A stretch of 64,000 nt of DNA from Nocardia brasiliensis NBRC 14402 (GCF_000308475.2 NZ_BAFT02000038.1:186001-250000), one strand, 5' to 3'. Numbered from the stretch's first letter, positions 1 through 8,831 are shown. Numbers and translations: made by a program. The notes: a model not told the origin generated them from the sequence alone.

Positions 1-461
1 GTGTATTCCGCGTCCGGGACGGTTCCGGCGCAGTAGTAGGCGAGGAACAACGCACCCGCTTGCTCGACGTCGAATATCTCGTCGGCCCGGGCGGTGACCG
101 CACGGCCGAGATCGAATCGCACTGTGCGCGAAGAGGAATCGGCCGCGCCGCGCCGCGCGACGCGATATCGGCGCGGCCGGCCGTCGACCGTGCGCCGCAC
201 CTCGACGACGACTTCGTTCATCGGTCCGACCGCCAGCAGGCAGTCGTCACACGCAGCCGGCCGATCCGCTTCCCCCGGCGGCCGCACCGCCCACCGGAGC
301 CGCAGAAACCACTGCCCGCGCCACGCCCGGTAGATCAGGAAGCCGCGAAAGTAGTGCTCGTCCAGCGGAACGCCGGTCGGCACTGCCACCGGCAGCTCGT
401 CGTCCCATGGCACCCGATAACGATGCGGCGCACTGGCTTCGAGCACGTACCAGCCGTCCAC
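1..461 (-). CDS. hypothetical protein, C-terminus beyond window
   Basis: An open frame on the minus strand starts at a GTG at 461 with a strong Shine-Dalgarno AAGGAGG at 467-473 and stays open to the window edge, about 153 codons. The start reads VDGWYVLEASAPHRYRVPW and the frame is rich in Trp, Tyr and Arg with paired acidic residues. There is no signal peptide or membrane segment. I do not recognise the family. It lies 70 nt downstream of the ABC permease on the same strand and may be cotranscribed. The ribosome-binding site is the main support for the start. Confidence 0.6.
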   Translation of the reverse strand, partial: MDGWYVLEASAPHRYRVPWDDELPVAVPTGVPLDEHYFRGFLIYRAWRGQWFLRLRWAVRPPGEADRPAACDDCLLAVGPMNEVVVEVRRTVDGRPRRYRVARRGAADSSSRTVRFDLGRAVTARADEIFDVEQAGALFLAYYCAGTVPDAEY

Positions 462-532
462 CGCCGCCTCCTTCCGATCCCGGCCAAAGTAGCTTTCGGC
501 GCGTGGGCGGCCAAGCCGGGAAAGGAAGGGGC

Positions 533-1201
533 TCAGGTGGCGACGTGCCGGGCCAGGCGGGTCTCCAGGCGGGTCTGGCCGAAACCGAGGATCAGGCAGA
601 TCACCCAGTAGTAGACCGCGGCCACGCCGTAGAGGGCGAAGAAGTCGAACGTCGGGGCCGCGGCCAGCTGCGCGACCCGCAACAGCTCGGTGACCAGGAT
701 CGTCGAGGCCAGCGAGGTGTCCTTGACCAGCGAGATCAAGGTGTTCGACAGCGGCGGCACCGCGATCCGCGAGGCCTGCGGCAGGATCACCAACCGCATC
801 ATCTGCGGATAGCGCAGGCCGAGCGCCTGCGAGGCCTCCCACTGCCCTTTCGCCACGCTGAGGATCGCCGCGCGGACGATCTCGGCCGCGTAACCACCGA
901 CATTGAGGCTGAACGCGATCACCGCCGCGGGGAACGGATCGATCACGATGTCGAACTGCGGCAGCGCGTAGAACACGATGAACAGCTGCACCAGCAGCGG
1001 CGTGCCCCGGATGATCGAGATGTAGAACCGGGCGGCCGCCGAGAGCGGCCACACCGGTGACATCCGGGCCAGCGCCACGAACAACGCGATCACCAAGCCG
1101 ATGACGAAGCTGATCGCGGTGAGTGGAATCGTCTTGTTGACCGTGGCCTGCAGCATCGGCCACAGGTTGTGCCAGATCAGTTCCCGAGTGGCGGCATCCA
1201 T
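533..1201 (-). CDS. polar amino-acid ABC transporter permease
   Basis: This 222-residue inner-membrane permease belongs to the His/Glu/Gln/Arg/opine/cystine family (HisM/TcyB/YecS type). An N-terminal segment is followed by the hydrophobic stretch TAISFVIGLVIALFVAL, the RGTPLLVQLF motif and the cytoplasmic EAA loop (EASQALGLRYPQMMRLVILPQA, about residues 131-152) that docks the ATPase. Length is normal for the family. It starts 12 nt after the stop of the binding lipoprotein, so the two form an operon. No ATP-binding subunit follows; the next gene is unrelated. Cystine or glutamine are possible substrates, but sequence alone does not decide. Confidence 0.9.
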   Translation of the reverse strand: MDAATRELIWHNLWPMLQATVNKTIPLTAISFVIGLVIALFVALARMSPVWPLSAAARFYISIIRGTPLLVQLFIVFYALPQFDIVIDPFPAAVIAFSLNVGGYAAEIVRAAILSVAKGQWEASQALGLRYPQMMRLVILPQASRIAVPPLSNTLISLVKDTSLASTILVTELLRVAQLAAAPTFDFFALYGVAAVYYWVICLILGFGQTRLETRLARHVAT

Positions 1202-1213
1202 GAACGGCGTCGG

Positions 1214-1969
1214 CTACTTGCTGACGTCGGTGCCGAAGTACTTGTCCGAGATCTTGGCCAGCGTGCCGTCGGCGCGCAGCTCGGTGAGCGCCTTGTCGAC
1301 ATCGGTGATCAGCCCGTCACCCTTGCGGGCGGCGAACGCCTGCTGGCTGGTCTCGCCCGTCTTGCCCGCGATCTTCACGCCGTTGTCACCGGTCTTCTTG
1401 GTGTACTCGGCGACGGCGAGGGAGTCGTTGACGGTGGCGTCGACCCGGCCGTTCTTCAGCAGCTGGATGGCCTGCACGAAACCCTCCACCGCTTCGACCT
1501 TCGCGCCCGCGCCCGCCGCGACCTTGCCCCAGTTACTGGTCGCCGACTGGGCGCAGGTCTTGTCCTTCAGGTCGGCCAGCGTGGTGATGCCGTTGTTGTC
1601 CGACCGGGTGACGATCACGCCGTCGGAGGTGGTGTACGGGCTCGACAGCGCGTACTTGTTCTTGCGCTCGTCGTTGATCGTCACCTGATTGGCCACCAGG
1701 TCGAACCGCTTGGACTCGAGGCCCGCGAAGATGGCATCCCACGGCGTCTGCACGAATTCGACCTTCTTGCCGAGCTTCTCGCCGACCGCCTGGATCACCT
1801 CGACGTCGTAGCCGGTGATCTTGCCGTCCGCGCCCTGGAAGCTGAACGGCGAGTACGTGCCCTCGGTGCCGACCTTCAACACATTCGGATCACTGCTGCT
1901 ACCGCAGGCGGTGAGCCCGGTGGCGGCGACGATGGCGAGCATGGCGGCGGCGAACAGCTTGCGACGCAC
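1214..1969 (-). CDS. amino-acid ABC transporter substrate-binding lipoprotein (SBP family 3)
   Basis: The GTG at 1969 is chosen because it gives a classic lipoprotein signal (VRRKLFAAAMLAIVAATGL, then TACGSSS) and is preceded by AGAGGGAA; an ATG 15 codons upstream would add a charged leader before the signal. The mature 251-residue protein shows family 3 features: LKVGTEGTYSPFSF at the N-terminus, GYDVEVIQAVGEKLGKKVEF, and the DLVANQVTINDERK segment. It would be anchored outside the membrane by the Lgt pathway and deliver a polar amino acid to the permease encoded 12 nt downstream. The specific ligand is unknown. Confidence 0.9.
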   Translation of the reverse strand: MRRKLFAAAMLAIVAATGLTACGSSSDPNVLKVGTEGTYSPFSFQGADGKITGYDVEVIQAVGEKLGKKVEFVQTPWDAIFAGLESKRFDLVANQVTINDERKNKYALSSPYTTSDGVIVTRSDNNGITTLADLKDKTCAQSATSNWGKVAAGAGAKVEAVEGFVQAIQLLKNGRVDATVNDSLAVAEYTKKTGDNGVKIAGKTGETSQQAFAARKGDGLITDVDKALTELRADGTLAKISDKYFGTDVSK

Positions 1970-2205
1970 GGGTTCCCTCTCTTCGGTGTATGGAGCTCCA
2001 CACACAACACGCAAATCCGGCCAAGGCTACGCCGGTATTTCTGCGAAGAACCCTATATCGATCATGGTGCGCGAAACGGTTGTACGGTCCAACCGGGTCT
2101 GCGCGTCGATCATGCGGGCCGGATTCTGTTGCTTACGTCGCGCTGGGTCCTTCGTCCTCGGCGAGAGCCTTCCCGGGCAGAGGCGACCTGACCTGATGCA
2201 ACAGA

Positions 2206-2233
2206 AAGGCGGGCACCCGGAGATGCCCGCCTT
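2206..2233 (-). terminator. intrinsic terminator-like hairpin after the TM2 gene
   Basis: Ten-base arms AAGGCGGGCA and TGCCCGCCTT enclose an 8-nt loop. On the minus strand the hairpin is followed by TTCTGTTG. It lies 15 nt past the TM2 gene stop, so it probably ends that transcript. Confidence 0.7.
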
Positions 2234-2248
2234 CTCGTGGTGGCTGCG

Positions 2249-2764
2249 TCAGTCGCGCAGCGGGCGACCGTCGCTGTCGGGCACCTTGCCGACCAGCATC
2301 AGGATGCCGTCCACGAGCGGCCAGATGAAGCCGACACCGCAGGTCAGCCAGGTGACCGCGATCTGAGCGATGGCGATGCCGGTGTAGCCGGTGTAAAAAC
2401 GGCCGACGCCGAAACTGCCGAGGAAGATCTGCAACAGGCCGGCGATCAGCTTCTGCTTCTCGGAGAAGGGCACACCGAACTGGTCGCGGCCGAACGGGGC
2501 TTCCGGATCGTTCGGGTTGTAGCCCTGCGGCTGGCCGTAGGCGGCGGGCGGGTAGCCGCCCGGCTGCTGGCCGTACGGGTTGGGCTGACCGTACTGCGGC
2601 TGCGCGTACGGATCAGCGGGCTGGGCGTAAGCATCGGCGGGCTGGCCGTACTGCGGCTGGCCCGCGGTGTCCTGCGGCTTGTTCAGGTCCGGACCCGTAC
2701 CGGGCGGGCCGTACTGCGGGCCGCCTGCACCGGGATTCTGCTGGTAGGGGTCGGTCACTGACAT
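2249..2764 (-). CDS. TM2 domain-containing membrane protein with Pro/Gln/Tyr-rich N-terminus
   Basis: The start at 2764 is preceded by GAGGAGG five bases upstream; an in-frame ATG 15 codons earlier lacks this. The first ~100 residues are a low-complexity repeat of PYAQP, QYGQP and GGYP units. The last ~70 residues form a TM2 domain: FSEKQKLIAGLLQIFLGSFG, GRFYTGYTGIAIAQI, then a second hydrophobic hairpin and PLVDGILML. In mycobacteria a TM2-type membrane protein follows lgt, and the same order is seen here. Function of TM2 proteins in actinobacteria is not established. A terminator follows. Confidence 0.85.
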   Translation of the reverse strand: MSVTDPYQQNPGAGGPQYGPPGTGPDLNKPQDTAGQPQYGQPADAYAQPADPYAQPQYGQPNPYGQQPGGYPPAAYGQPQGYNPNDPEAPFGRDQFGVPFSEKQKLIAGLLQIFLGSFGVGRFYTGYTGIAIAQIAVTWLTCGVGFIWPLVDGILMLVGKVPDSDGRPLRD

Positions 2765-2968
2765 GTCCTCCTCAGTCGGCCGGGGCGCTCCCTCATCGGC
2801 CCCCGACATGGATCCATCCGCCGAGCGGGAAGCTGCTCGCGACGATCACGAGACATTCTGGCCGGGCCGACGTATTTTGTCGCCCCCTTACCGTTCGGGG
2901 CATTCTCCCGAATTATCGCCGGTGCCGAGGTTCCGTTATCCGCCACGGAAAATCCGGAGCAAACCGGT

Positions 2969-3002
2969 GCGCGGTACCGCCGCAGCTACAGCGGTACCGC
3001 GC
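2969..3002. repeat. perfect 12-bp inverted repeat at the distal end of the tandem array
   Basis: Arms GCGCGGTACCGC (2969-2980) and GCGGTACCGCGC (2991-3002) flank a 10-nt loop. Each arm itself contains the 10-bp palindrome GCGGTACCGC. The same hairpin scheme recurs at the unit junctions of the adjoining tandem array. The stretch 2765-2968 upstream holds the TM2 gene 5' region and nothing else I can identify. Confidence 0.75.
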
Positions 3003-3351
3003 AGCACAGGACTTGCCAGGACCCGTCGAGGACGTCGGGTACACCCCGACAGAAACGGTGCCACCCCGCTCACAGCGGCACCGCGCGGCGCAGGACTTGC
3101 CGGGATCGGTCGGCGACGCCGGGTACACCCCGACAGAAACGTGCCGCCCCACTCACAGCGGGACCGCGCAAGCGCAGGACTTGCCAGGACCGGTCGGCGA
3201 CGCCGGGTACACCCCGACAGAAACGTGCCGCCCCCTCACAGCGGGACCGCGCAAGCGCAGGACTTGCCAGGACCGGTCGGCGACGCCGGTGCACGCCGAC
3301 GTGAACGGTGCCGCCGCACGCACAGCGGCACCGCGCCGGTCAGGATTTGCC
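2988..3351. repeat. 83-84 bp tandem repeat array, four full copies plus a fifth partial copy entering lgt
   Basis: Copies begin with ACAGCGG/ACAGCGGG at 2988, 3072, 3155, 3238 and 3322, giving periods of 84, 83, 83 and 84 bp. Each unit holds CAGGACTTGCC, GGTCGGCGACGCCGGG and ACACCCCGACAG, and a hairpin of GGTGCCGC-type and GCGGCACC-type arms at the junction. The last hairpin (about 3306-3334; CGGTGCCGC/GCGGCACCG) lies just past the lgt stop and may act as its terminator. The fifth copy runs over the stop into the lgt tail codons. Confidence 0.9.
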
Positions 3352-4716
3352 GGTATCCGTGGCGTCCTTGGCGGTGCCCTTCGACAAGGAGGCGTCGGCG
3401 GACGCGGCTTCGGCGGAATCATCCGAAGCACCCTCGGCAGTGGTCTCGCCGGCCTTGCCGGTGGGCTCCGAGGCGGCGTCGGTGGCGGTCGACCCGCTTG
3501 TCTCAGCCGCGGTATCCGTGGTGGTCGACTCGGCTGCCTTACCGGTGGACGCCGGCGCGGCGTCGGTCCCGCTCGTCTCAGCCGCGGTGTCTGCGGCGGT
3601 CGCCCTGTCCGCCTTGCCGGTGGACGTCGAAGCGGCTTCGGTCGCACCCGACTCGGCCTCGGCGGCGTCCCCAGCCGCATCGCCGCCCGCGGCAACCTCC
3701 TCCGGCTCACCCGCGGCAGCTTCGTCCGCGGACTCGGTGGACGCGTCCGCCGTCTCGTCGGCCGAATCCTTGCTCAGCGCAACGGCACCCGCACCCGCGC
3801 CGGACGCCGCCGCCGCGCGCAACGCGCCGAGCTGCCACGGCCATGGTCGCTGCTCGGTCGCGGGCTGCAATTGTTCGGCCGTCTCCCGGCCCTTGGTCGC
3901 GAACACGAAATAGGCGATGGCGGCGAGGAATACGAGCGCGGAGGTGAACGAGTTGATGCGAATGCCCGCGATCTTGGTGGCCTCGTCGTCGCGCATCAGC
4001 TCGACGAAGAAGCGGCCGAAGCTGTAACCCGCGACGTAGAGCGCGAAGAGCCGGCCGTGCCCGATCCGGTAGCGCTTGTCCAGCTGCACGAGCAGCACGA
4101 CGATCAGCACGTTCCAGAGCAGTTCGTACAGGAAGGTCGGATGCACGACCTTGTCGACGACGCCGTTGGAGACGCCGTTCATCGCGTCCGGCTTCAGGTT
4201 GTCGTCGTAGCGGAAGTAGATCTCCAGGCCCCACGGTAATTCGGTGGTGCGGCCGTACAACTCCTGGTTGAAGTAGTTGCCGAGCCGGCCGATCGCCTGG
4301 GCCAGCAGGATCGGCGGCGCGATCGCGTCGCCCAAGGCGGGCAACGGGATTCGATACACCCGGCAGCCGATCCAGGCGCCGACGCCGCCGAGCAGCACCG
4401 CGCCCCAGATGCCGAGGCCGCCGTTCCAGATCTCCAGCGCGGCTTTGGGGTCGCCGTCGGCGCCGAAGTACTTCTGCCAGTCGGTGGCGACGTGATACAG
4501 CCGGCCGCCGACCAGACCGAACGGCACCGCGAACATCGCGACGTCCAGGATGGTGCCGGGCTGCCCGCCGCGAGCGCGCCACCGCCGCTCGCCCCACCAG
4601 ATGGCGACGATGATGCCGAGGATGATGCACAGCGCGTAGGCCCGCAGCGGGAAGGGACCGATGTGCCACACGCCCTGCGGGGGGCTGGGAATGTACGCCA
4701 GGACTCGTAAGGTCAC
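3340..4716 (-). CDS. lgt: prolipoprotein diacylglyceryl transferase with long C-terminal tail
   Basis: Lgt transfers diacylglycerol from phosphatidylglycerol to the lipobox cysteine of prelipoproteins in the cytoplasmic membrane. The 458-residue product has the expected membrane core in the first ~290 residues, including GGRLYHVATDWQKYF, the Lgt signature GRLGNYFNQELYGR, HPTFLYELLWN and GRFFVELMRDDE. Residues ~300-458 are a low-complexity Ala/Thr/Ser/Glu tail with repeated TAAETSG and STGKA units, similar in kind to the extended tail of mycobacterial Lgt. The GTG start sits 6 nt after TACGGT (4723-4728), suggesting a leaderless mRNA. It follows trpA after 107 nt and ends in the tandem repeat array. 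Confidence 0.95.
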   Translation of the reverse strand: MTLRVLAYIPSPPQGVWHIGPFPLRAYALCIILGIIVAIWWGERRWRARGGQPGTILDVAMFAVPFGLVGGRLYHVATDWQKYFGADGDPKAALEIWNGGLGIWGAVLLGGVGAWIGCRVYRIPLPALGDAIAPPILLAQAIGRLGNYFNQELYGRTTELPWGLEIYFRYDDNLKPDAMNGVSNGVVDKVVHPTFLYELLWNVLIVVLLVQLDKRYRIGHGRLFALYVAGYSFGRFFVELMRDDEATKIAGIRINSFTSALVFLAAIAYFVFATKGRETAEQLQPATEQRPWPWQLGALRAAAASGAGAGAVALSKDSADETADASTESADEAAAGEPEEVAAGGDAAGDAAEAESGATEAASTSTGKADRATAADTAAETSGTDAAPASTGKAAESTTTDTAAETSGSTATDAASEPTGKAGETTAEGASDDSAEAASADASLSKGTAKDATDTGKS

Positions 4717-4722
4717 GGGGCC

Positions 4723-4728
4723 ACCGTA
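4723..4728 (-). promoter_or_regulatory. -10 element, probable leaderless start of lgt
   Basis: TACGGT on the minus strand, six bases before the lgt GTG, with no Shine-Dalgarno. Part of a spacing pattern seen at about ten genes in the window. Confidence 0.5.
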
Positions 4729-4823
4729 GCGGAGATCGCGCAGCGCGCTGGAACCACCGCACCGTGGCGGCCTTCTGGGGAGCCATCACGCCCCGCAGAA
4801 CTCTGCTGCAGAGCCCCTCGGGA

Positions 4824-5624
4824 CTACGACGCGACAGTCGCCGAACGCACGCCCTCGGCCAGTTCGGCGGTCAGCGCGCGCACCGCGTCCAGGCTCTCGC
4901 CCGCGGCACTCACCAGGGCCGAGCCGACGATGACTCCGTCTGCGTAGGAAGCGATTTCGGCCGCCTGCGCCCCCGAGCGCACGCCGAGACCGACACCGAT
5001 CGGGATATCGGAGTGTGCCCGGATCCGCGCGCACAGCGCGGGCGCCGCCGAGGAGACCACGTCCCGCGCACCGGTGACACCCATCGTCGACGCCGCGTAG
5101 ACGAACCCGCGTGACGCCTCCAAAGTCTTCACCAGGCGCTCCTCGGTGGAGGACGGCGCGACCAGGAAGATGCGGTCCAGGTTGTGCGTGGACGAGGCGA
5201 CGAACCAGTCGTCGGCTTCGTCGGGAATCAGGTTGGGCGTGATGATTCCGGCGCCGCCCGCGGCGGCGAGATCGCGCGCGAAACGGTCGACGCCGTACTT
5301 CAGCACCGGATTCCAGTAGCTCATGACGACCGCCTGGCCGCCGGCGCTGGTGATCGCCTCGACGACGGAGAACACGTCACGCACCCGCACTCCCCCGCGC
5401 AGCGCCTGATCGGCGGCGGCCTGGATGGTCGGGCCGTCCATCACCGGGTCGGAGTAGGCGACGCCGACTTCGACGATGTCGCAACCGGATTCGACCATGG
5501 TGCGGCAGACCTCGATGGAACCGGCCAGATCGGGGTAGCCCGCGGGCAGGTAACCGATGAGCGCGGCCCGCCCTTCCCCGCGCGCGGCGGCAAAGGTATT
5601 CGCAAGGCGAGACTGCTGACTCAT
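4824..5624 (-). CDS. trpA: tryptophan synthase alpha chain
   Basis: TrpA cleaves indole-3-glycerol phosphate to indole and glyceraldehyde 3-phosphate as part of the cytoplasmic alpha2-beta2 complex. The 266-residue product shows the barrel motifs YLPAGYPDLAGS, DIVEVGVAYSDPVMDGP (with the catalytic Glu and Asp), GLGVRSGAQAAEIASYADGVIVGSALV. The ATG at 5624 ([11 protein letters not shown]) is chosen because its first bases overlap the stop of a 23-codon ORF as ATGA. An in-frame start further upstream would read across that ORF and the end of trpB. The product works with TrpB, encoded just upstream. Confidence 0.95.
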   Translation of the reverse strand: MSQQSRLANTFAAARGEGRAALIGYLPAGYPDLAGSIEVCRTMVESGCDIVEVGVAYSDPVMDGPTIQAAADQALRGGVRVRDVFSVVEAITSAGGQAVVMSYWNPVLKYGVDRFARDLAAAGGAGIITPNLIPDEADDWFVASSTHNLDRIFLVAPSSTEERLVKTLEASRGFVYAASTMGVTGARDVVSSAAPALCARIRAHSDIPIGVGLGVRSGAQAAEIASYADGVIVGSALVSAAGESLDAVRALTAELAEGVRSATVAS

Positions 5625-5692
5625 GACTGCGCCTCGCTGACGCTCGGCGCCGTCGACGTCATGGACGCTGTGCCTATGATTCGCTCGCTCAT
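5621..5692 (-). CDS. 23-codon ORF linking trpB and trpA (homologous to the one before hisA)
   Basis: ATG at 5690-5692 overlaps the trpB stop (ATGA) and its TGA at 5621-5623 overlaps the trpA start (ATGA), so translation could pass through all three frames. The peptide begins [10 protein letters not shown] and ends PSVSEAQS. A related ORF precedes hisA (16847-16927), sharing the MSER start, an AS-TST-PS core and the SEAQS end. No signal or domain is visible. It may be a coupling peptide or a repeat element that happens to be open; expression is unproven. Confidence 0.45.
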   Translation of the reverse strand: MSERIIGTASMTSTAPSVSEAQS

Positions 5693-6951
5693 GACTGACT
5701 AGCCCCTTCATCCAACAGCCCGAACCAGCGCGCCGCGGTGTCCATGTCTTTGTCACCGCGCCCGGAGAGGTTGACCAGGATGATCGAGCCGGGGCCGAGT
5801 TCCTTGCCCAGTTGCAGGGCGCCCGCGACCGCGTGCGCGGACTCGATCGCCGGGATGATGCCCTCGGTGCGGCTGAGCAGCAGCAGCGCGTCCATCGCCT
5901 CGGTGTCGGTGACCGGGCGGTATTCGGCGCGGCCGATGTCCTTGAGGTAGGCGTGCTCGGGGCCGACGCCCGGGTAGTCCAGACCGGCCGAGATGGAGTG
6001 CGACTCGATGGTCTGGCCGTCCTCGTCCTGCAGCAGGTACGAGTACGCGCCCTGGAACGCGCCCGGCGTGCCGCCGGTGAACGTGGCTGCGTGCCTTCCG
6101 GTTTCGACGCCGTCGCCGGCCGCCTCGTATCCGATCAACCGGACCTCGGCGTCGTCGATGAAGGCGTGGAAGATGCCGATGGCGTTGGAGCCGCCGCCGA
6201 CGCAGGCGACGACCGCGTCGGGCAACTGCCCGGTCGACTCCTGCACCTGCACCCGGGCCTCCAGCCCGATGACGCGCTGGAAGTCGCGCACCAGCATCGG
6301 GAACGGGTGCGGGCCCGCGGCCGTGCCGAAGCAGTAGTAGGTGTCGTCGGCGTTGCTGACCCAGTCGCGCAGCGCCTCGTTGATGGCGTCCTTGAGCGTC
6401 TGCGAACCGGTGGTCACCGAGATCACCTCGGCGCCGAGCAGGCGCATGCGCGCCACGTTCAGCGCCTGCCGCGCGGTGTCGACGGCGCCCATGTAGATCA
6501 CGCAGTCGAGGCCGAGCAGCGCGCACGCGGTGGCGGTGGCGACGCCGTGCTGGCCGGCGCCGGTCTCCGCGATCACGCGGGTCTTGCCCATCCGCTTGGC
6601 CAGCAGCGCCTGACCGAGCACGTTGTTGATCTTGTGCGAACCGGTGTGGTTCAGGTCTTCGCGCTTGAGCAGGATGCGGGCGCCGCCCGCGTGCTCGGCG
6701 AGCCGGGTGCACTCGAACACCGGCGACGGCCGCCCGGTGTAGTCCCGCTGCAACCGATCGAGTTCGTTCAGGAAGTCCGGGTCCAGCCGGGACTTCTCGT
6801 AGGTCGCGGTGACCTCTTCGATGACCGCCATCAGCGCCTCGGGCACATGCCGGCCGCCGTAGACGCCGAAGTGGCCGCCGGTGTCGGGCTCGTGCGCGCT
6901 GCGGTGCGCGACGCCTTCGCTGGCCGCGGGTAGACCGCTCACCGTCGTCAC
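5689..6951 (-). CDS. trpB: tryptophan synthase beta chain
   Basis: TrpB condenses indole with serine using pyridoxal phosphate, the last step to tryptophan. The 420-residue product shows [16 protein letters not shown], the PLP site [16 protein letters not shown] (Schiff-base Lys in SHKIN), [15 protein letters not shown], the phosphate loop GGGSNAIG and [12 protein letters not shown]. Length is normal for the TrpB1 class. Its ATG overlaps the trpC stop by 4 nt, and its stop overlaps the small ORF that leads into trpA, so alpha and beta synthesis are probably coupled through that peptide. Confidence 0.97.
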   Translation of the reverse strand: MTTVSGLPAASEGVAHRSAHEPDTGGHFGVYGGRHVPEALMAVIEEVTATYEKSRLDPDFLNELDRLQRDYTGRPSPVFECTRLAEHAGGARILLKREDLNHTGSHKINNVLGQALLAKRMGKTRVIAETGAGQHGVATATACALLGLDCVIYMGAVDTARQALNVARMRLLGAEVISVTTGSQTLKDAINEALRDWVSNADDTYYCFGTAAGPHPFPMLVRDFQRVIGLEARVQVQESTGQLPDAVVACVGGGSNAIGIFHAFIDDAEVRLIGYEAAGDGVETGRHAATFTGGTPGAFQGAYSYLLQDEDGQTIESHSISAGLDYPGVGPEHAYLKDIGRAEYRPVTDTEAMDALLLLSRTEGIIPAIESAHAVAGALQLGKELGPGSIILVNLSGRGDKDMDTAARWFGLLDEGASQS

Positions 6952-7766
6952 CGGCCCCGCCGCGCGGGCTTCGGGCAGGACGGGTGGGTACCGGCGGTCA
7001 CCAGTTCGGAGACCGCGGCACGCGGATCGCCACTGGTCACCAGGCCCTCGCCGACGAGCACCGCGTCGGCGCCCGCACCGGCGTAGGCCAGCAGGTCGGC
7101 GGTGCCGCGGATGCCGGACTCGGCGATCCGGATGACCTCCGTGGGCAGGCCGGGCGCGATCCGCGCGAACACATCGCGGTCGACCTCGAGCGTCTTCAGG
7201 TTGCGCGCGTTCACCCCGATCACCGACGCGCCCGCCTCCAGCGCGCGGTCGGCCTCCTCCTCGGTGTGCACCTCGACGAGTGCGGTCATGCCGAGCGATT
7301 CGGTGCGGTCGATCAGCGAGGACAGCACGTCCTGTTCCAGCGCCGCGACGATCAGCAGGATCACGTCGGCGCCGTGCGCCCTGGCCTCGTGGATCTGGTA
7401 CGGGCCGACGACGAAGTCCTTGCGCAGGATCGGGATGTTCACCGTGGCACGGACCGCGTCGAGGTCGTCGAGCGACCCGTGGAAGCGGCGGCCCTCGGTG
7501 AGCACGCTGATGATCCGCGCGCCGCCGTCCTCGTACGCCTTGGCCAGGCTGGCCGGGTCCGGGATGTCGGCCAGTTCGCCCTTGGAGGGGCTGGCCCGCT
7601 TCACCTCGGCGATGACGCCGATACCGTCTTCGAGGAGTGCCGCGCGCGCGTCGAGCGGGCTGGACGCCGCCGCTGCGGCCGCCTTGATCGCCTGAAAATC
7701 GAGGAGGGCTTCCCGAGCGGCCACATCCGCGCGGACCCCGTCGAGAATCGAGTCGAGTACCGTCAT
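6948..7766 (-). CDS. trpC: indole-3-glycerol phosphate synthase
   Basis: TrpC converts CdRP to indole-3-glycerol phosphate. The 272-residue barrel shows [18 protein letters not shown] (catalytic Glu and Lys), [31 protein letters not shown] and IRIAESGI. It is monofunctional, with no fused TrpF domain. The ATG overlaps nothing upstream: 183 nt separate it from the membrane-protein gene. That gap (7767-7949) has no clear leader peptide, although an imperfect GGTGGG-g-CCCACC palindrome lies at 7915-7927. It overlaps trpB by 4 nt. Confidence 0.96.
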   Translation of the reverse strand: MTVLDSILDGVRADVAAREALLDFQAIKAAAAAASSPLDARAALLEDGIGVIAEVKRASPSKGELADIPDPASLAKAYEDGGARIISVLTEGRRFHGSLDDLDAVRATVNIPILRKDFVVGPYQIHEARAHGADVILLIVAALEQDVLSSLIDRTESLGMTALVEVHTEEEADRALEAGASVIGVNARNLKTLEVDRDVFARIAPGLPTEVIRIAESGIRGTADLLAYAGAGADAVLVGEGLVTSGDPRAAVSELVTAGTHPSCPKPARRGR

Positions 7767-7949
7767 CTGGCTCGAATCCTTTCTGGGGAGACGGACTTGC
7801 TACCTGAGAATCCCCCCAGGCGCTGTCTCACCGATGCTGACCAAGAATAAATGGACGTACCGGCCGCGTTTTCGGCGGGTCTTGTTGTGGACCAGGCAAC
7901 CAATCCGCGCGCAAGGTGGGGCCCACCACAGTCGCCGCGCGTGGATATC

Positions 7950-8831
7950 TCAGCGGGCACGACCGCCCGCCTCGCCCTTGTCCGCCGCTTCTGGTCCCCG
8001 GTCCGAGGTCACGGCGTCTTCGGTCGGGTCGGTGCCCGCGTCCAGCGCGTCCCACAGCACCCGCTCGGACAGCTGACCGGCGTTCGGTTCCGTGCCCGCC
8101 TGCGCGTCGCGGCGCTGGGCGACCTGTTCGGTGGCGGCCGCGCGCCGGAACACCGGGTTGTCGTACTTGCCGGACAGGCGCGCGGTGTCCTGCGGCATCC
8201 GGGTGAGCAGTGCGCCCGCCACGAACGCCGCCATCGCACCCAGCAGGGCGAGCACCGCGGGCAGTGGCGCGGTCGTCGCCTGCTCCACCTGCGCCCGGCC
8301 CGGCAGTTCGGCCAGCGTCGCAGCCCGTTCGGCGATCTTGCCGGAGCTGGTGAGCAGCGCGAAGGCGGGCACCGCGGCGACCGCGGCGACCAGCGCGATG
8401 AGCACCCCGAGCATGCGACGCAGCCAGCCGCGGGTGGCCAGCACCGCCGCGACGGACGCGAGCAGCACCAGCGCCAGCGGCGTGAGCGCGCCGAACCAGA
8501 CGCCGCCGTTGAGGCGATCGGTGCGCGGCTCGGTGAGGCCGTCCGAGGAGGTGACCGTCACCCAGGTCAGTCGCGAGGCGCCCCACAGTGCCGCGGCGGC
8601 GAATGCCAGCAGGACCAGCGGACCGATCGGGTACTTGCGTCGCGAGTCGGGTGCGGCGGAAGCGTCCTGGACGCCGGCGGCGAGGTTCGAATCCGCAGCA
8701 GCCCGGCCCGAATCCGCGGCGGCCGCATTCGAATCCGCGGCGGCCGGGCTCGAATCTGCGGCCGCCGGGGCCGAATCCGCGGCGGCCGCATTCGGATCCG
8801 CGGCGGCTCGGCTCGGCTCGGATTCGCTCAT
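7950..8831 (-). CDS. Trp-operon-associated membrane protein (TIGR02234 family)
   Basis: The 293-residue product starts with about seven tandem AAADS-type units (residues ~8-50), then has four hydrophobic segments (around [56 protein letters not shown] and [20 protein letters not shown]). It ends in an acidic cytoplasmic tail. The position between trpE and trpC and the membrane layout match the actinobacterial trp-region conserved membrane protein TIGR02234 (Rv1610 in M. tuberculosis). Its role is unknown; a link to tryptophan metabolism rests only on synteny. Its start overlaps the trpE stop by 4 nt. Confidence 0.9.
   Translation of the reverse strand: MSESEPSRAAADPNAAAADSAPAAADSSPAAADSNAAAADSGRAAADSNLAAGVQDASAAPDSRRKYPIGPLVLLAFAAAALWGASRLTWVTVTSSDGLTEPRTDRLNGGVWFGALTPLALVLLASVAAVLATRGWLRRMLGVLIALVAAVAAVPAFALLTSSGKIAERAATLAELPGRAQVEQATTAPLPAVLALLGAMAAFVAGALLTRMPQDTARLSGKYDNPVFRRAAATEQVAQRRDAQAGTEPNAGQLSERVLWDALDAGTDPTEDAVTSDRGPEAADKGEAGGRAR

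Noticed and set aside
2913..3294. Repetitive minus-strand frames in the lgt-downstream array reading SVGVYPASPTDPGKSCA
   Set aside because: The frame shifts between units because the period is 83 or 84 bp, and no ribosome-binding site or stable coding frame spans the array.
7767..7949. Possible tryptophan attenuator upstream of trpC, with adjacent Trp codons in one frame
   Set aside because: The frame with two Trp codons has no start codon after its preceding stop, and I could not build competing hairpins followed by a terminator.
8567..8831. Repeats at the start of the trp-region membrane protein as a separate tandem DNA element
   Set aside because: They are in frame (AAADS units) and belong to the coding sequence.
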